NCBI RefSeq assembly: GCF_900096995.1
Contig: NZ_OANT01000001.1
Span: 868,001-932,000, forward strand
Source: Acinetobacter puyangensis
GTDB taxonomy: Bacteria > Pseudomonadota > Gammaproteobacteria > Pseudomonadales > Moraxellaceae
Reading direction: 5' to 3'
Length of the DNA stretch: 64,000 nt
Below the pieces are notes generated by a model. That model worked only from the letters and a program-made list of their open reading frames with translations, was not told where the DNA came from and did not search any database. Position numbers and translations under genes: made by a program. Of this stretch, positions 36,361 through 45,770 are shown piece by piece. Position 1 is the first letter of the stretch. Each line of letters starts with the position of its first letter.

Positions 36361-36813
36361 ATGACAGAACATACACCAAAACCGCAAGAACCTGTGACTA
36401 AAACAACCGTAACACCAGAGCCTGCATTGCAGGCAGCAGAAGCACAGCAAGTAGAAATTTCCGAACAAGAGGAACAAGTGAAAAAACAGGACTTTGCTCA
36501 ACTTGTTCAGACCCAAATTATCGAATTAAAACAGGAATTTCTGAATAGAATTGAATCGATCAAGGCGCAGTTTCCACTTTCACAAGCAGATTTGCTGGAA
36601 CTTAAAGATGTGGTGAAAGAAGAGTTTTCGACCGTGATCGAAGATGTAAATCAGGTATCCAAAGAAATTAAACAGGAAATAAGTGATATTTCTGCAAAAC
36701 ATAAGGAACAATTGGCAGAAATTTTTAAACGCTCAAAACAGCATACCGTGGAAGCATTAAATAAAATTAATCTGTCACAACCAAAAGAAAAGAGTGATCA
36801 AACCGAATCCTGA
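36361..36813 (+). CDS. Hypothetical coiled-coil protein, 150 aa
   Basis: ATG 36361 with GAAGGG 7 nt upstream; an in-frame TTG at 36346 is less likely. The N-terminal 45 residues are Pro/Thr/Glu/Gln-rich and probably disordered (MTEHTPKPQEPVTKTTVTPE). The rest is a long charged helix with heptad character (LVQTQIIELKQEFLNRIESI to SKHKEQ-type repeats), suggesting a coiled coil. No signal peptide or membrane helix is seen. I do not recognise the family. It stands alone downstream of the MITE-like element. Confidence 0.75.
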   Translation: MTEHTPKPQEPVTKTTVTPEPALQAAEAQQVEISEQEEQVKKQDFAQLVQTQIIELKQEFLNRIESIKAQFPLSQADLLELKDVVKEEFSTVIEDVNQVSKEIKQEISDISAKHKEQLAEIFKRSKQHTVEALNKINLSQPKEKSDQTES

Positions 36814-36881
36814 TCTAGAGATAAAAAGGTTAAGAAAAAGAACAGGCAAATTTAGATTGGCATGTTCTTTTTTTATGTCTT

Positions 36882-37418
36882 TTAAAGTTGATGTAGCCAA
36901 TCTCTTTTATTATGAAAATCTGCTTGGCGGCCACTATGTTGCATGGCAAACAAATGCTGTTGCTTTGCAGTGAGAATGACAGCCGACATCCCTAAAAAAA
37001 TATCCCGGCTTTTGAGTTGCTGTTGATATAAGAAAGGGTTGATATCGAGTGTTGCTGTCATACCGAATTTGGTACGTTGCAGATCAACCAGTTCAATATC
37101 ATTGGTGGTTTGAGGCGGCATGTTTTCAGGATAACGATATTCCTCAAATTGATAGGCTTGCCAAGCATTTGAAGATGAAAGGTTGATTTCTCGATAGATA
37201 TCCTGATCTTTCACGCCGATAAAAAGCTCAAAACAGGTTTTTTCCCACAGATAGTCCCGACGAGGAAAACCTGCGACTTTATCATCCCAGATAATCGACT
37301 GATTGGGATCATTGACCCAGAACCCAACCTGTATAATTCCTGTACCCGGTGTTTCTATTGCGCCAATCACCTGTATATTATGGGTTGGTTCAAAAGAAAC
37401 TAAATCGAAAGTTGCCAT
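36882..37418 (-). CDS. DOMON-like domain protein
   Basis: 178 aa from ATG 37418 (MATFDLVSFEPTHNIQVIGA); a TTG at 37424 opens the frame two codons earlier. The pattern of beta strands, with WEKTCFELFIGVKDQDIYRE and INLSSSNAWQAYQFEEYR, matches DOMON-like proteins of the carbohydrate-binding type found in Gammaproteobacteria. The role is unknown. It is transcribed just downstream of yhbY (stop-start gap about 10 nt), so the two probably share an mRNA. Confidence 0.75.
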   Translation of the reverse strand: MATFDLVSFEPTHNIQVIGAIETPGTGIIQVGFWVNDPNQSIIWDDKVAGFPRRDYLWEKTCFELFIGVKDQDIYREINLSSSNAWQAYQFEEYRYPENMPPQTTNDIELVDLQRTKFGMTATLDINPFLYQQQLKSRDIFLGMSAVILTAKQQHLFAMQHSGRQADFHNKRDWLHQL

Positions 37419-37428
37419 AATCAACCCA

Positions 37429-37755
37429 TCAGGAATTGATTAAATGTGCGTAGCGCACAAGATTGGATAATTTTTGATTTTGTTGCGGTGCTTTTTTGTA
37501 AAGCAGTACAATTTTACCAATTTGTTGAACACTTTGTGCTTGAGTACGCTCAATTAATTCGGCAATGAGTTGATTACGTAACTCACGATCTTCTCCGCCA
37601 ATTTTCACTTTGATAAGCTCATGGTCATTTAATGCGCGTAGGGTTTCTTCAATGACATTATCTGTCAAACCATGGTTGCCAATCATGACTACAGGTTGTA
37701 AAGAGTGACCAATTTGACGTAAACGCTTACGTTCTTGAATTTTTAATGCAGACAT
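37429..37755 (-). CDS. yhbY: Ribosome assembly RNA-binding protein YhbY (CRM domain)
   Basis: 108 aa: a single CRM domain with QERKRLRQIGHSLQPVVMIG and NHGLTDNVIEETLRALNDHE followed by LIKVKIGGEDRELRNQLIAE. YhbY binds the 50S subunit precursor. It is divergent from rlmE, a conserved arrangement in gammaproteobacteria that links it to ribosome maturation. Confidence 0.93.
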   Translation of the reverse strand: MSALKIQERKRLRQIGHSLQPVVMIGNHGLTDNVIEETLRALNDHELIKVKIGGEDRELRNQLIAELIERTQAQSVQQIGKIVLLYKKAPQQNQKLSNLVRYAHLINS

Positions 37756-37950
37756 TTATTGCAAACCACTTATAAAAACGCTTTATTCTAATCTTTTTTT
37801 TATGATAAAACTAATCAATCAGATGATTTTATTTTATATTAAGGTTTTCTTTTAAAGAATTTAGGCTTTAAAGCGACAATCACTTACTGCAATTGGATTT
37901 TTTTTCACGTACAATGTTCAATGTTTTATCGATTTCTTCAATGAACTATC

Positions 37951-38607
37951 ATGGCAACCAAAATTACCAATCAAAAATTATCCAAAAGTAGTCGAGCCTG
38001 GATGCGAGAGCATTTAGATGACCCTTTTGTAAAGAAAGCGCAAAAAGAAGGTTATCGTGCTAGAGCTGCATATAAGTTATTAGAAATTCAGGAAAAATAT
38101 AAGCTGATCAAGCCCGGCATGACAGTCGTTGACTTAGGCGCTGCGCCAGGCAGTTGGTCGCAGATTGCAGGAAAGCTGGTCGGAAATAAAGGGCTAGTGA
38201 TTGCATCAGACATTCTGGAAATGGATGCTTTACCCGATGTCACTTTTTTACAGGGTGATTTCCGTGAGCATGAAGTTTTCGAAAAATTGTTAAATATTTT
38301 AAATGGACGCAAGGTAGACCTTGTAATTTCCGATATGGCACCCAATACATCAGGTAATAGGGCTGTCGATCAACCACGACAAATTTATTTATGTGAGCTG
38401 GCACTGGATTTTGCACAAAAAGTGCTGGGCCCACATGGACAAATGGTGGTGAAAGTGTTTCAGGGAACTGGATTTGATGAGTTTCGTAAACAGATGGTGG
38501 ACGGTTTTGATGTTCTGAAAACTGCAAAACCCGAGGCTTCTCGTGCTAGATCAAAAGAGGTTTTTTTGATTGGACAGGGACGGAAAAAAGCGTTACAAGC
38601 TCAGTAG
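37951..38607 (+). CDS. rlmE: 23S rRNA 2'-O-ribose U2552 methyltransferase RlmE
   Basis: 218 aa. The SAM-binding motif is VVDLGAAPGSWSQIAGKLVG and the catalytic K-D-K-E set of the RrmJ/FtsJ fold is consistent with FVKKAQKEGYRARAAYKLLE, LVISDMAPNTSGN, MVVKVFQGTG and SRARSKEVFLIG. It methylates U2552 in the A loop late in 50S assembly. ftsH follows about 130 nt downstream, the common rlmE-ftsH order. Confidence 0.96.
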   Translation: MATKITNQKLSKSSRAWMREHLDDPFVKKAQKEGYRARAAYKLLEIQEKYKLIKPGMTVVDLGAAPGSWSQIAGKLVGNKGLVIASDILEMDALPDVTFLQGDFREHEVFEKLLNILNGRKVDLVISDMAPNTSGNRAVDQPRQIYLCELALDFAQKVLGPHGQMVVKVFQGTGFDEFRKQMVDGFDVLKTAKPEASRARSKEVFLIGQGRKKALQAQ

Positions 38608-38736
38608 CAAATTGTCTATTTATAGACATGCGAATGAACTGTAAAGCTGATAGAATTTGTGTTTAGCATTTTGGTTAGGTAGAGTTTTCAGTTTGAAATC
38701 ACATCTACTCAGTTTAATAAATATGGGAATAATGCT

Positions 38737-40641
38737 TTGAGCGATATCTTCAAGAATGCCGTACTGTGGCTGATTATCATCGGTGTTCTGATACTAGTCT
38801 TTAGTAATTTCAGCGGCCAAAATAAGACTGATACCTTAAATTACTCTCAATTCGTGACGGCTGTTGAAGCGAAACAGATCAAACAGGTCACAATTGATGG
38901 CGAACGTATAACTGGTACCAAAGCGAATGGCACTGAGTTTGAAACGATTCGTCCTGATGTTTTTGATCCACAATTTGTACCAAACCTGTTGCAAAACGGT
39001 GTAGAGGTTCAAGGCACTGCACCACATCGTCAAGGCTTATTGATGCAATTGTTAATTGCCAGTTTTCCGGTATTGCTGATTATTCTTCTATTTATGTTTT
39101 TTATGCGGAACATGGGTGGCGGTGCTGGCGGTAAAGGCGGACCAATGAGTTTTGGTAAGTCTAAAGCCAAAATGTTACCTGAAGATCAAATTAAAGTGAC
39201 ATTTGCCGATGTTGCAGGATGTGATGAAGCCAAACAGGAAGTGGTAGAAATTGTTGATTTCCTAAAAGATCCTACAAAATTTAAACGTCTTGGTGCTTCT
39301 ATTCCTAAAGGCGTATTGATGGTAGGGCCTCCTGGTACAGGTAAAACTTTATTGGCAAAAGCCATTGCTGGTGAAGCAAAAGTTCCATTCTTCAGTATTT
39401 CAGGTTCGGACTTTGTCGAAATGTTTGTCGGTGTGGGTGCATCTCGTGTACGTGACATGTTCGAACAGGCAAAACGCCACGCACCTTGTATCATCTTTAT
39501 TGATGAGATTGATGCGGTAGGTCGTCATCGTGGTTCCGGTACAGGCGGTGGTCATGATGAACGTGAACAGACCTTGAACCAAATGCTGGTAGAAATGGAT
39601 GGTTTTGAAGGGAATGAAGGAATTATCGTTATTGCTGCGACCAACCGGGCCGATGTATTGGATAAAGCTTTATTGCGTCCGGGACGTTTTGACCGTCAAG
39701 TGATGGTGGGTCTTCCTGACATTAAAGGTCGTGAACAGATCCTGAATGTTCACCTGAAAAAATTACCGTCTGTGACAGGGGTTGATGTTCCTGTTCTGGC
39801 ACGAGGTACACCAGGTTTTTCTGGTGCGCAACTTGCCAACCTTGTTAATGAAGCAGCATTGTTTGCAGCTCGCCGTAATAAAAATACCGTCGATATGCAT
39901 GACTTTGAAGATGCAAAAGACAAGATTTATATGGGACCAGAACGTAAATCCATGGTAATCCGTGATGAAGAGCGTCGTGCGACGGCTTATCATGAATCCG
40001 GACATGCGATTGTTGCGGAAATTCTTCCTGGTACAGATCCTGTGCATAAGGTTACTATTATGCCGCGTGGCTGGGCACTGGGTGTCACTTGGCAGTTGCC
40101 AGAACAGGATGCAATCAGCAATTATAAGAACAAAATGCTCAATGAAATTTCGATTTTATTTGGTGGTCGTATTGCTGAAGAAGTTTTTATTAATCAGCAG
40201 TCAACCGGTGCTTCCAACGATTTTGAACGCGCAACCAAAATGGCGCGTGCAATGGTTACCAAATACGGTATGTCGGATAAATTGGGCGTGATGGTCTATG
40301 AAGATGAGAACACACAAGGTTTCTTTGGTAATGTCGGTAATCGTACGATTTCTGAAGCAACCCAGCAGCAAGTGGATAGCGAAATTCGACGTATTCTGGA
40401 TGAGCAATATAAAGTTGCTCGTGACATCATTGAGTCGCATAAAGAGGTTGCCCATGCGATGGTAAAAGCTTTGATGGAATGGGAAACCATTGATCGTGAT
40501 CAAATCCGTGACATCATGGAAGGTCGTGATCCACAGCCACCAAAAGTTTATGTCTCAGATAATCCGGTGCCTTTGGCTGAGGTCAGTATTTCAACTGATC
40601 CAACGACTCCACCACCATTGCCATCTTTGCCTAAAGCTTAA
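38737..40641 (+). CDS. ftsH: ATP-dependent zinc metalloprotease FtsH
   Basis: 634 aa, start TTG 38737 (an ATG at 38732 is out of frame). Two membrane helices (about 6-24 and 101-123) flank a periplasmic domain. The AAA domain has Walker A GPPGTGKT (197-204), Walker [12 protein letters not shown] and the second-region-of-homology arginines ([11 protein letters not shown]). The zinc site is HESGH near 419. It degrades membrane and regulatory proteins, including the heat-shock sigma factor encoded here by rpoH. The tail is proline-rich. Confidence 0.98.
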   Translation: MSDIFKNAVLWLIIIGVLILVFSNFSGQNKTDTLNYSQFVTAVEAKQIKQVTIDGERITGTKANGTEFETIRPDVFDPQFVPNLLQNGVEVQGTAPHRQGLLMQLLIASFPVLLIILLFMFFMRNMGGGAGGKGGPMSFGKSKAKMLPEDQIKVTFADVAGCDEAKQEVVEIVDFLKDPTKFKRLGASIPKGVLMVGPPGTGKTLLAKAIAGEAKVPFFSISGSDFVEMFVGVGASRVRDMFEQAKRHAPCIIFIDEIDAVGRHRGSGTGGGHDEREQTLNQMLVEMDGFEGNEGIIVIAATNRADVLDKALLRPGRFDRQVMVGLPDIKGREQILNVHLKKLPSVTGVDVPVLARGTPGFSGAQLANLVNEAALFAARRNKNTVDMHDFEDAKDKIYMGPERKSMVIRDEERRATAYHESGHAIVAEILPGTDPVHKVTIMPRGWALGVTWQLPEQDAISNYKNKMLNEISILFGGRIAEEVFINQQSTGASNDFERATKMARAMVTKYGMSDKLGVMVYEDENTQGFFGNVGNRTISEATQQQVDSEIRRILDEQYKVARDIIESHKEVAHAMVKALMEWETIDRDQIRDIMEGRDPQPPKVYVSDNPVPLAEVSISTDPTTPPPLPSLPKA

Positions 40642-40649
40642 GATTGTAG

Positions 40650-40671
40650 AAACCACCTTCGGGTGGTTTTA
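40650..40671 (+). terminator. Terminator after ftsH
   Basis: AACCACC-TTCG-GGTGGTT stem with a TTCG tetraloop and T-run. Confidence 0.85.
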
Positions 40672-40850
40672 TTTTGTAAATTTGAAAACTTCGGAGTGTA
40701 AATAAATAACAATAAATCCGATTGCTAGATAAAAAGATAGGCCTACAAAATTGATATTTGGTGAAAAGGTAAATAGTGATTTAAAACATCAATTGCGACC
40801 CAAATAGAGGTAATACATAGAAAGGCGATAAAATAACGTTGATAAATCAT
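40669..40850 (-). pseudogene. Small two-helix membrane protein gene broken by a 1-nt deletion
   Basis: ATG 40850 opens a frame reading MIYQRYFIAFLCITSIWVAI and continuing DVLNHYLPF, but it stops after 35 codons (TAG, 40745-40743). Adding one T in the TTTT run near 40762 joins it to a second open frame (NINFVGLSFYLAIGFIVIYL to TAA at 40671-40669), giving about 60 aa with two hydrophobic helices. Either the gene is disrupted or the base is a sequencing error. It lies in the ftsH-folP gap, opposite to both. Confidence 0.5.
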
Positions 40851-40944
40851 TATAAATGGCCATTCAATAAGTTTTATAAATTGTACGCTTGTAAATACAA
40901 AAATGAGTACAATAGCATTGTATCAGCTAGGATTTTTACCAATC

Positions 40945-41796
40945 ATGCATTTAATCCCATTGCCATCAAAAGTTTTAAATTGTGGAAAACAACAATTGGA
41001 TTTATCCGTACCTCATATTATGGGTATTCTGAATGTCACGCCGGATTCTTTTAGTGATGGTGGATTGTATTATAATAAAAATCAGGCCATAGAATATGCC
41101 TTGCGCATGATTGAAGATGGAGCCAGCATTATTGATATTGGTGGTGAGTCAACTCGTCCACATGCGGCTGTGGTATCTATTGAGGAGGAATTACAGCGCG
41201 TAGTGCCTGTGGTTGAGGAATTGGCGAAACATGATATGGTTTTGTCGATTGATACCAGTCAGCCGGAGGTGATGAAAGCAGCAGTACAAGCTGGCGCACA
41301 TATCTGGAATGATGTCCGGGCATTAAAACGTCCACAGGCTTTAGAGACTGCGGCAGAACTGGATATTCCTGTGGTGTTGATGCATATGCGTGGCGAACCA
41401 GATACTATGAATAATCTGGCAAATTATGATCATGTGACTTTGGAAGTAAAGCATGAACTACTGCACAAAATTGAACAAGCATTGGCAGTGGGTATTCAAG
41501 CCAAAAATATTATCATTGATCCCGGCTTTGGTTTTGCCAAAAATGCCAGTCAAAATTTAACATTATTGCGCGAATTATGGCAGCTCAATGTATTAGGCTA
41601 TCCGATTCTATCGGCTCTGTCGCGTAAACGCTTTATCGGTGAGGTATTAGATGGTGCAGCACCGATGGATCGTGATATTGCGAGTGTTGCAGGACATTTG
41701 TTCTCAATTCAGCAAGGTGCATCAATTGTCCGCACGCACAATGTCAAAGCCACAGCAGATGCGATTAAAATGTGGCAAGCAATACAAACCGTCTAA
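40945..41796 (+). CDS. folP: Dihydropteroate synthase
   Basis: 283 aa from ATG 40945 (MHLIPLPSKVLNCGK); an in-frame ATG at 40903 would add 14 residues and neither start has an ideal Shine-Dalgarno. The TIM-barrel motifs are MGILNVTPDSFSDGG, DIGGESTRPHA, and IIDPGFGFAKNASQN, then SALSRKRFIGEV. It joins p-aminobenzoate to the pterin in folate synthesis and is the sulfonamide target. The sequence is an ordinary chromosomal FolP, not an acquired sul gene. Confidence 0.96.
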   Translation: MHLIPLPSKVLNCGKQQLDLSVPHIMGILNVTPDSFSDGGLYYNKNQAIEYALRMIEDGASIIDIGGESTRPHAAVVSIEEELQRVVPVVEELAKHDMVLSIDTSQPEVMKAAVQAGAHIWNDVRALKRPQALETAAELDIPVVLMHMRGEPDTMNNLANYDHVTLEVKHELLHKIEQALAVGIQAKNIIIDPGFGFAKNASQNLTLLRELWQLNVLGYPILSALSRKRFIGEVLDGAAPMDRDIASVAGHLFSIQQGASIVRTHNVKATADAIKMWQAIQTV

Positions 41797-41873
41797 ATGA
41801 ACAAAGACCTACTCAATTAGAAAATCGAGTGAGTGACAAATGATGATGACCAAAATGTTTAGGCGAAAAATAC

Positions 41874-42185
41874 ATGAATGATAATCTATTGCTACCGATG
41901 TATGAAGATGATTATTATGCTGATGATTTAGTGGATCAAATCAAAACAGTGTTGATTGATTTCTCGTTGCGTGTGCAGAAAACGACGAAGCCAGAAGATA
42001 TTTATAGCTTTGCCAATGAGGCTGTACAAAAGATCAATCGCTTAAAGCCTTTATTTGAAGAAAGGGAATGTGCCATTGATGATGTTGCTGCCGATTATAT
42101 TGCCGAAGCGATGCTAATGATTGTTCAAGATTCTGGATATTTTGATTTTGACATACAGGAATTGATGGCATACAAGGAATTTTAA
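41874..42185 (+). CDS. DUF5713-family protein, 103 aa
   Basis: A small acidic protein (MNDNLLLPMYEDDYYADDLV, then DQIKTVLIDFSLRVQKTTKP) that is predicted all-helical and soluble. The N-terminal YEDDYYADDLVDQIK pattern fits the DUF5713 family, whose function is unknown. It lies between folP and a NIF3-like gene on the same strand, with gaps of 77 and 33 nt. Nothing in the sequence indicates an enzymatic role. Confidence 0.65.
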   Translation: MNDNLLLPMYEDDYYADDLVDQIKTVLIDFSLRVQKTTKPEDIYSFANEAVQKINRLKPLFEERECAIDDVAADYIAEAMLMIVQDSGYFDFDIQELMAYKEF

Positions 42186-42218
42186 TTGTTGCTGTTTAGA
42201 CGCAGGGGTTAGGATCTG

Positions 42219-42530
42219 ATGCTAAAACTGATTTACTATGTACCGGAATCACATCTTGAAACCACTAAAACTGCGATCTTTCAAGCGGGTGCAGGTGGTA
42301 TCGGAGATTATCGCGAATGTGCATGGCAAGTAAAAGGAATTGGACAATTCAAGCCGATTAATCAGGCAACACCATTTATTGGTGAAGTCGGAAAACTGGA
42401 ATGCGTGGAAGAATGGCGGGTAGAAACGATTGTGAATGAACACAGTGCGCTTGCTGTAAAACAAGCTCTTCAACATAGTCATCCTTATGAAGAGCCTGCT
42501 TTTGAATTTATTCAAATAATCGACATTTAA
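42219..42530 (+). CDS. NIF3-like / YqfO-type protein, 103 aa
   Basis: The sequence MLKLIYYVPESHLETTKTAI then FQAGAGGIGDYRECAWQVKG, GQFKPINQATPFIGEVGKLE and QALQHSHPYEEPAFEF matches the PII/CutA-like insert domain found in NIF3 (YqfO) proteins, here as a stand-alone protein. The conserved HPYEEP is present. Its function is unproven. It is convergent with the enoyl-CoA hydratase gene. Confidence 0.85.
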   Translation: MLKLIYYVPESHLETTKTAIFQAGAGGIGDYRECAWQVKGIGQFKPINQATPFIGEVGKLECVEEWRVETIVNEHSALAVKQALQHSHPYEEPAFEFIQIIDI

Positions 42531-42541
42531 TTGTTTCAATG

Positions 42542-43345
42542 TTAATTGAATTGGGAAAAATCAGGTTTACGTTTTTGTTTAAATGCAGTCAGTGCTTCTA
42601 GCATTTCAGGGGACTGTACCCGCTGCATAAAGATTCTGGCTTCATGATCAATCCATTCTACAATCTCATCAAGATTGGCTTTCATTAATGCTTTCGCCTG
42701 TTTAAGCGATGCTAATGGAAGCTGTGCCAGATGTTGTGCTGTTTGTTCTGCTTGTAGATAGGCATCTTCACTAATCTGTGAAATTAATCGGGCTTGTAAG
42801 GCTGTTTGTGCATCAAATTTACGGGCGGAAAGTAATAGATCTGCTGCCAGTAAATAACCTGCCTGTTGCTGTAATAATTTGCTTGAACAGCCTTCAGGGG
42901 ATAAGCCTAGACTGGTAAACGGAAACTGGAAAATACTCTTTTCATCAGCATAGACAAAGTCGGCATGTAAAAGTAAAGTTGCGCCAATACCAATTGCAAC
43001 GCCTTTTACCGCAATAATCAGTGGTTTGGAAAATTTGGCTGCGGCTTGTAACAGTAAAAATGAGGGATGAAGCGTATCGCTGGTAGCAGCTTGAGTATTG
43101 TTGATGTTTTTGGCAAAGTCCTGCATATCATTTCCGGCACTAAAATCTGCATTAGCACCACGTAAAATGACACTTGTTACTTCGTTTGCAGCATCAGCCT
43201 GATATAATGCCTGCTCGATTGCAAGGTATAATTCACCATATATTGCATTTTTGGCTTCAGGGCGATCAATTGCTAAGGTTAAAATTCCATTTTGTAATTG
43301 CGCATGAAGATGGGGAATTTGAGTATTTAAACAATCTAAGCTCAT
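42542..43345 (-). CDS. Enoyl-CoA hydratase/isomerase family protein
   Basis: 267 aa of the crotonase fold. The oxyanion-hole segments are seen in LRGANADFSAGNDMQDFAKN and IIAVKGVAIGIGATLLLHAD, followed by FPFTSLGLSPEGCSSKLLQQ. The Glu pair typical of true hydratases is not clear (one site reads LSPEGCS), so isomerase or another crotonase activity is possible. The substrate is unknown. It is divergent from the adenylyltransferase gene. Confidence 0.85.
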   Translation of the reverse strand: MSLDCLNTQIPHLHAQLQNGILTLAIDRPEAKNAIYGELYLAIEQALYQADAANEVTSVILRGANADFSAGNDMQDFAKNINNTQAATSDTLHPSFLLLQAAAKFSKPLIIAVKGVAIGIGATLLLHADFVYADEKSIFQFPFTSLGLSPEGCSSKLLQQQAGYLLAADLLLSARKFDAQTALQARLISQISEDAYLQAEQTAQHLAQLPLASLKQAKALMKANLDEIVEWIDHEARIFMQRVQSPEMLEALTAFKQKRKPDFSQFN

Positions 43346-43440
43346 TTTTTCTATCCAAGAGGAAATATCATGGGTTTAAGGTGAGTATAGTTTTAGCAAA
43401 GTTTGAGAAAACTGTACAGTTCACACAAATGGAAGAGCTT

Positions 43441-44031
43441 ATGTTAGGCATACAAAAAAAGTTTGATTATCTCGTGTTTATTGGGCGTTTTCAGCCTTTT
43501 CACTTTGCACATAAGGAAGTGATTGATATTGCATTTGACATGAGTAAAAACGTTATTCTGGTTTTAGGTTCTGCACAAAACGAACGTACCATTAAAAATC
43601 CATTTTCCATTGCGGAACGTGAACAGATGATTCTGGGGAATTTTAATGTTGATCAGCAACGGCATTTATTCTTTGTTCCGATTATTGACTTATATAATGA
43701 TAAAAAATGGGTAAAGGCAGTGACAGACGGGGTGACAGCGGTGACAGGAGAGGGGCACAAAGTCGGCTTAATTGGTCATTTTAAGGATGAAAGCTCGTAT
43801 TATTTGAGATTATTTCCAGAATGGGAATTGGTGGAACTGGATAATCTAAAAAATGCTTTATCTGCTACACCGTTACGGGAGAAATATTATCGAGGGGAGA
43901 TTGATCGTGAACATTTTCCTGATAATGTACAGCAATTCTTACAACAATTTAAAAATAGCGAATGGTATCCGAAGCTACAACAATATTATTTAAAGCGGGA
44001 TTTGTCCGTTGTGAATCAACAAGAAGCCTAG
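43441..44031 (+). CDS. nadM: Nicotinamide-nucleotide adenylyltransferase domain protein (NadM-like)
   Basis: 196 aa from ATG 43441, chosen because GGAAGAG lies just upstream; ATG 43429 is possible, and the open frame extends further 5' without coding character. The nucleotidyltransferase motif FIGRFQPFHFAHKEVIDIAF (HxGH-type) and GSAQNERTIKNPFSIAEREQ place it with archaeal and cyanobacterial-type NMN adenylyltransferases. The Nudix domain that many bacterial NadM proteins carry at the C-terminus is absent. It converts NMN and ATP to NAD. Its stop lies in a palindrome shared with bcp. Confidence 0.8.
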   Translation: MLGIQKKFDYLVFIGRFQPFHFAHKEVIDIAFDMSKNVILVLGSAQNERTIKNPFSIAEREQMILGNFNVDQQRHLFFVPIIDLYNDKKWVKAVTDGVTAVTGEGHKVGLIGHFKDESSYYLRLFPEWELVELDNLKNALSATPLREKYYRGEIDREHFPDNVQQFLQQFKNSEWYPKLQQYYLKRDLSVVNQQEA

Positions 44032-44040
44032 GCTTCTTGT
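44019..44040. terminator. 22-bp perfect palindrome shared by convergent stops
   Basis: The half-site ACAAGAAGCCT is repeated in inverted form without a loop. It spans the overlapping stop codons of the NadM-like gene and bcp, so both proteins end in QEA. It can act as a bidirectional hairpin. Confidence 0.7.
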
Positions 44041-44501
44041 GGTTGTAATTTTTTAATTTCTGCCAAAACGATTTCGGCATGACCAGCAGCTTTGACTTTA
44101 CGGAAACTTTTGACCAATTTGCCTTGATGGAAAATAAAAGTAGAGCGTTCTATGCCCATTACTTTTTTCCCATACATATTTTTCTCTTTAATCACATCAA
44201 AATGTTGACAGAGTTTTTCATCTGGATCACTGATTAAAGTGAAATTAATGCCTTGTTTTTCGATAAAACGTTCATGACTTTTGAGGGAGTCACGCGATAT
44301 GCCCACAACTTGGATATTCAATGCTTTAAATTCATCATTAAACTGCGTAAATTCATTGGCTTGTGTGGTGCAGCCCGGCGTTGAATCTTTTGGATAAAAA
44401 TAAAGGACAAGCCAATTCTGATTGAGTTGACTCAGATTGATATCGCCCTGAGTTGAAGACAAATTAAAGTCAGGTAAGCGAATATCTTGTTGTGTATCCA
44501 T
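44028..44501 (-). CDS. bcp: Thioredoxin-dependent peroxiredoxin Bcp
   Basis: 157 aa, AhpC/TSA fold. The peroxidatic Cys is in YFYPKDSTPGCTTQANEF; the resolving Cys found five residues later in E. coli Bcp (CTVQACG) is Asn here, so the protein may be of the 1-Cys type or use another Cys (CQHFDV). It reduces hydroperoxides in the cytoplasm. Its last codons overlap the NadM-like stop by 4 nt on the opposite strand. Confidence 0.92.
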   Translation of the reverse strand: MDTQQDIRLPDFNLSSTQGDINLSQLNQNWLVLYFYPKDSTPGCTTQANEFTQFNDEFKALNIQVVGISRDSLKSHERFIEKQGINFTLISDPDEKLCQHFDVIKEKNMYGKKVMGIERSTFIFHQGKLVKSFRKVKAAGHAEIVLAEIKKLQPQEA

Positions 44502-44521
44502 TATTTTTATCCTTGTAAAAG

Positions 44522-44983
44522 TTAATTTTTCGCAGCAGCTTGTGCTTGCTGAGTTAATTTAGTTAATTTTTGATCCAATGCTGTACCTACACATTTTTTG
44601 ATACTATCACCCTGCTTTTTCATCAAAGAAACTTGCAGTTGTTCAAATTTGGTTTTGTTTTTTGCATTGGCTGCACTTTGTAATTCCCAAGTTTCTGCTG
44701 TAGTGACTTGTCCTTCAGCGGTGACGCTACATGAGCAAAGCTTATTTACATCAGCTTGTGTCAATGCTTTACTGCTAACGGCTGTTTTATATTTAACGCT
44801 ACAGGCTTTCACTAATCCACCACGAATATCCGAGCTTTTGGCCGCAGTTTCCAGACTTTTTTGATATTCAGCTTTTAATGCTTCAAATTCTGCTTGTGAA
44901 CTTTTGGCATCTGCTGCAAAAGCAGCTGAACCGAACAGGGTAGAACAGGCAATAAGAGTTGCGGTAAGTAATTTGATATTCAT
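44522..44983 (-). CDS. Hypothetical periplasmic protein, 153 aa
   Basis: The signal peptide MNIKLLTATLIACSTLFGSA ends near AFA-ADAK. The mature protein is lysine- and alanine-rich and mostly helical (EFEALKAEYQKSLETAAKSS), with cysteines in VKACSVKYK, KLCSCSV and IKKCVG. It sits between queC and bcp on the same strand. No family was recognised. Confidence 0.75.
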   Translation of the reverse strand: MNIKLLTATLIACSTLFGSAAFAADAKSSQAEFEALKAEYQKSLETAAKSSDIRGGLVKACSVKYKTAVSSKALTQADVNKLCSCSVTAEGQVTTAETWELQSAANAKNKTKFEQLQVSLMKKQGDSIKKCVGTALDQKLTKLTQQAQAAAKN

Positions 44984-45006
44984 AATATTTTGTCAGTTCC
45001 TAAAAA

Positions 45007-45675
45007 TCACATGATATAACGTGTTGGATCAGTAACATTTGCTTCGACAAAGCCTTGATGACGTAATCGGCAGCTATCACATTTCCCACAAGCCCGGCCC
45101 TGATCGTCGGCTTGATAACACGATACGGTTTGGGAGTAGTCTAACCCATGTTTTAATCCGAGCTGTATGATATTCGCTTTGGATAAATGTAACAGAGGTG
45201 TTTCAATTTTAATGGGATGACCTTCGATGCCGGCTTTTGTTGCTAAATTTGCCATTTTGGTAAAGGCATCGATATATTCGGGACGACAATCGGGATAACC
45301 GGAATAATCTACTGCATTCACGCCAATGACAATGGCTTCGGCCTCTTTGACTTCGGCCAGTGCCAGCGCATAAGATAAAAAGATAGTATTGCGTGCAGGG
45401 ACATAGGTAATCGGAATACCATCTTCTAATTGTTCCGGCACATCCAGATTGTGATCGGTAAGGGCAGATCCGCCGATATTACCTAGATCGATATTGATAA
45501 TACGATGCTCAAGCGCAAATTGTTGTGCCAAGGTTTGCGCCGCTTTGAGTTCACTGGTCGAGCGTTGACCATACATAAAGCTAATCGCATAACAATCATA
45601 CTGTGCAGCGGCCCATGCCAGACACGTACTGGAATCTAAACCACCTGATAATAAAACAACAGCTTTAGGGCGCAT
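45007..45675 (-). CDS. queC: 7-cyano-7-deazaguanine synthase QueC
   Basis: 222 aa. The PP-loop ATP pyrophosphatase motif is [16 protein letters not shown] at the N-terminus; the zinc site is in [20 protein letters not shown] near the C-terminus. It converts 7-carboxy-7-deazaguanine to preQ0 for queuosine synthesis. The neighbouring queE makes its substrate, and both are on the minus strand about 95 nt apart. Confidence 0.97.
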   Translation of the reverse strand: MRPKAVVLLSGGLDSSTCLAWAAAQYDCYAISFMYGQRSTSELKAAQTLAQQFALEHRIINIDLGNIGGSALTDHNLDVPEQLEDGIPITYVPARNTIFLSYALALAEVKEAEAIVIGVNAVDYSGYPDCRPEYIDAFTKMANLATKAGIEGHPIKIETPLLHLSKANIIQLGLKHGLDYSQTVSCYQADDQGRACGKCDSCRLRHQGFVEANVTDPTRYIM

Positions 45676-45770
45676 GGAACAAACCTATATCAAAAATTGC
45701 AGCGCTTGAATTTTATCACAGTCACATCTTAAAGATGTGCGAACTTGATATGTGTAGGATAAAAATCGAT

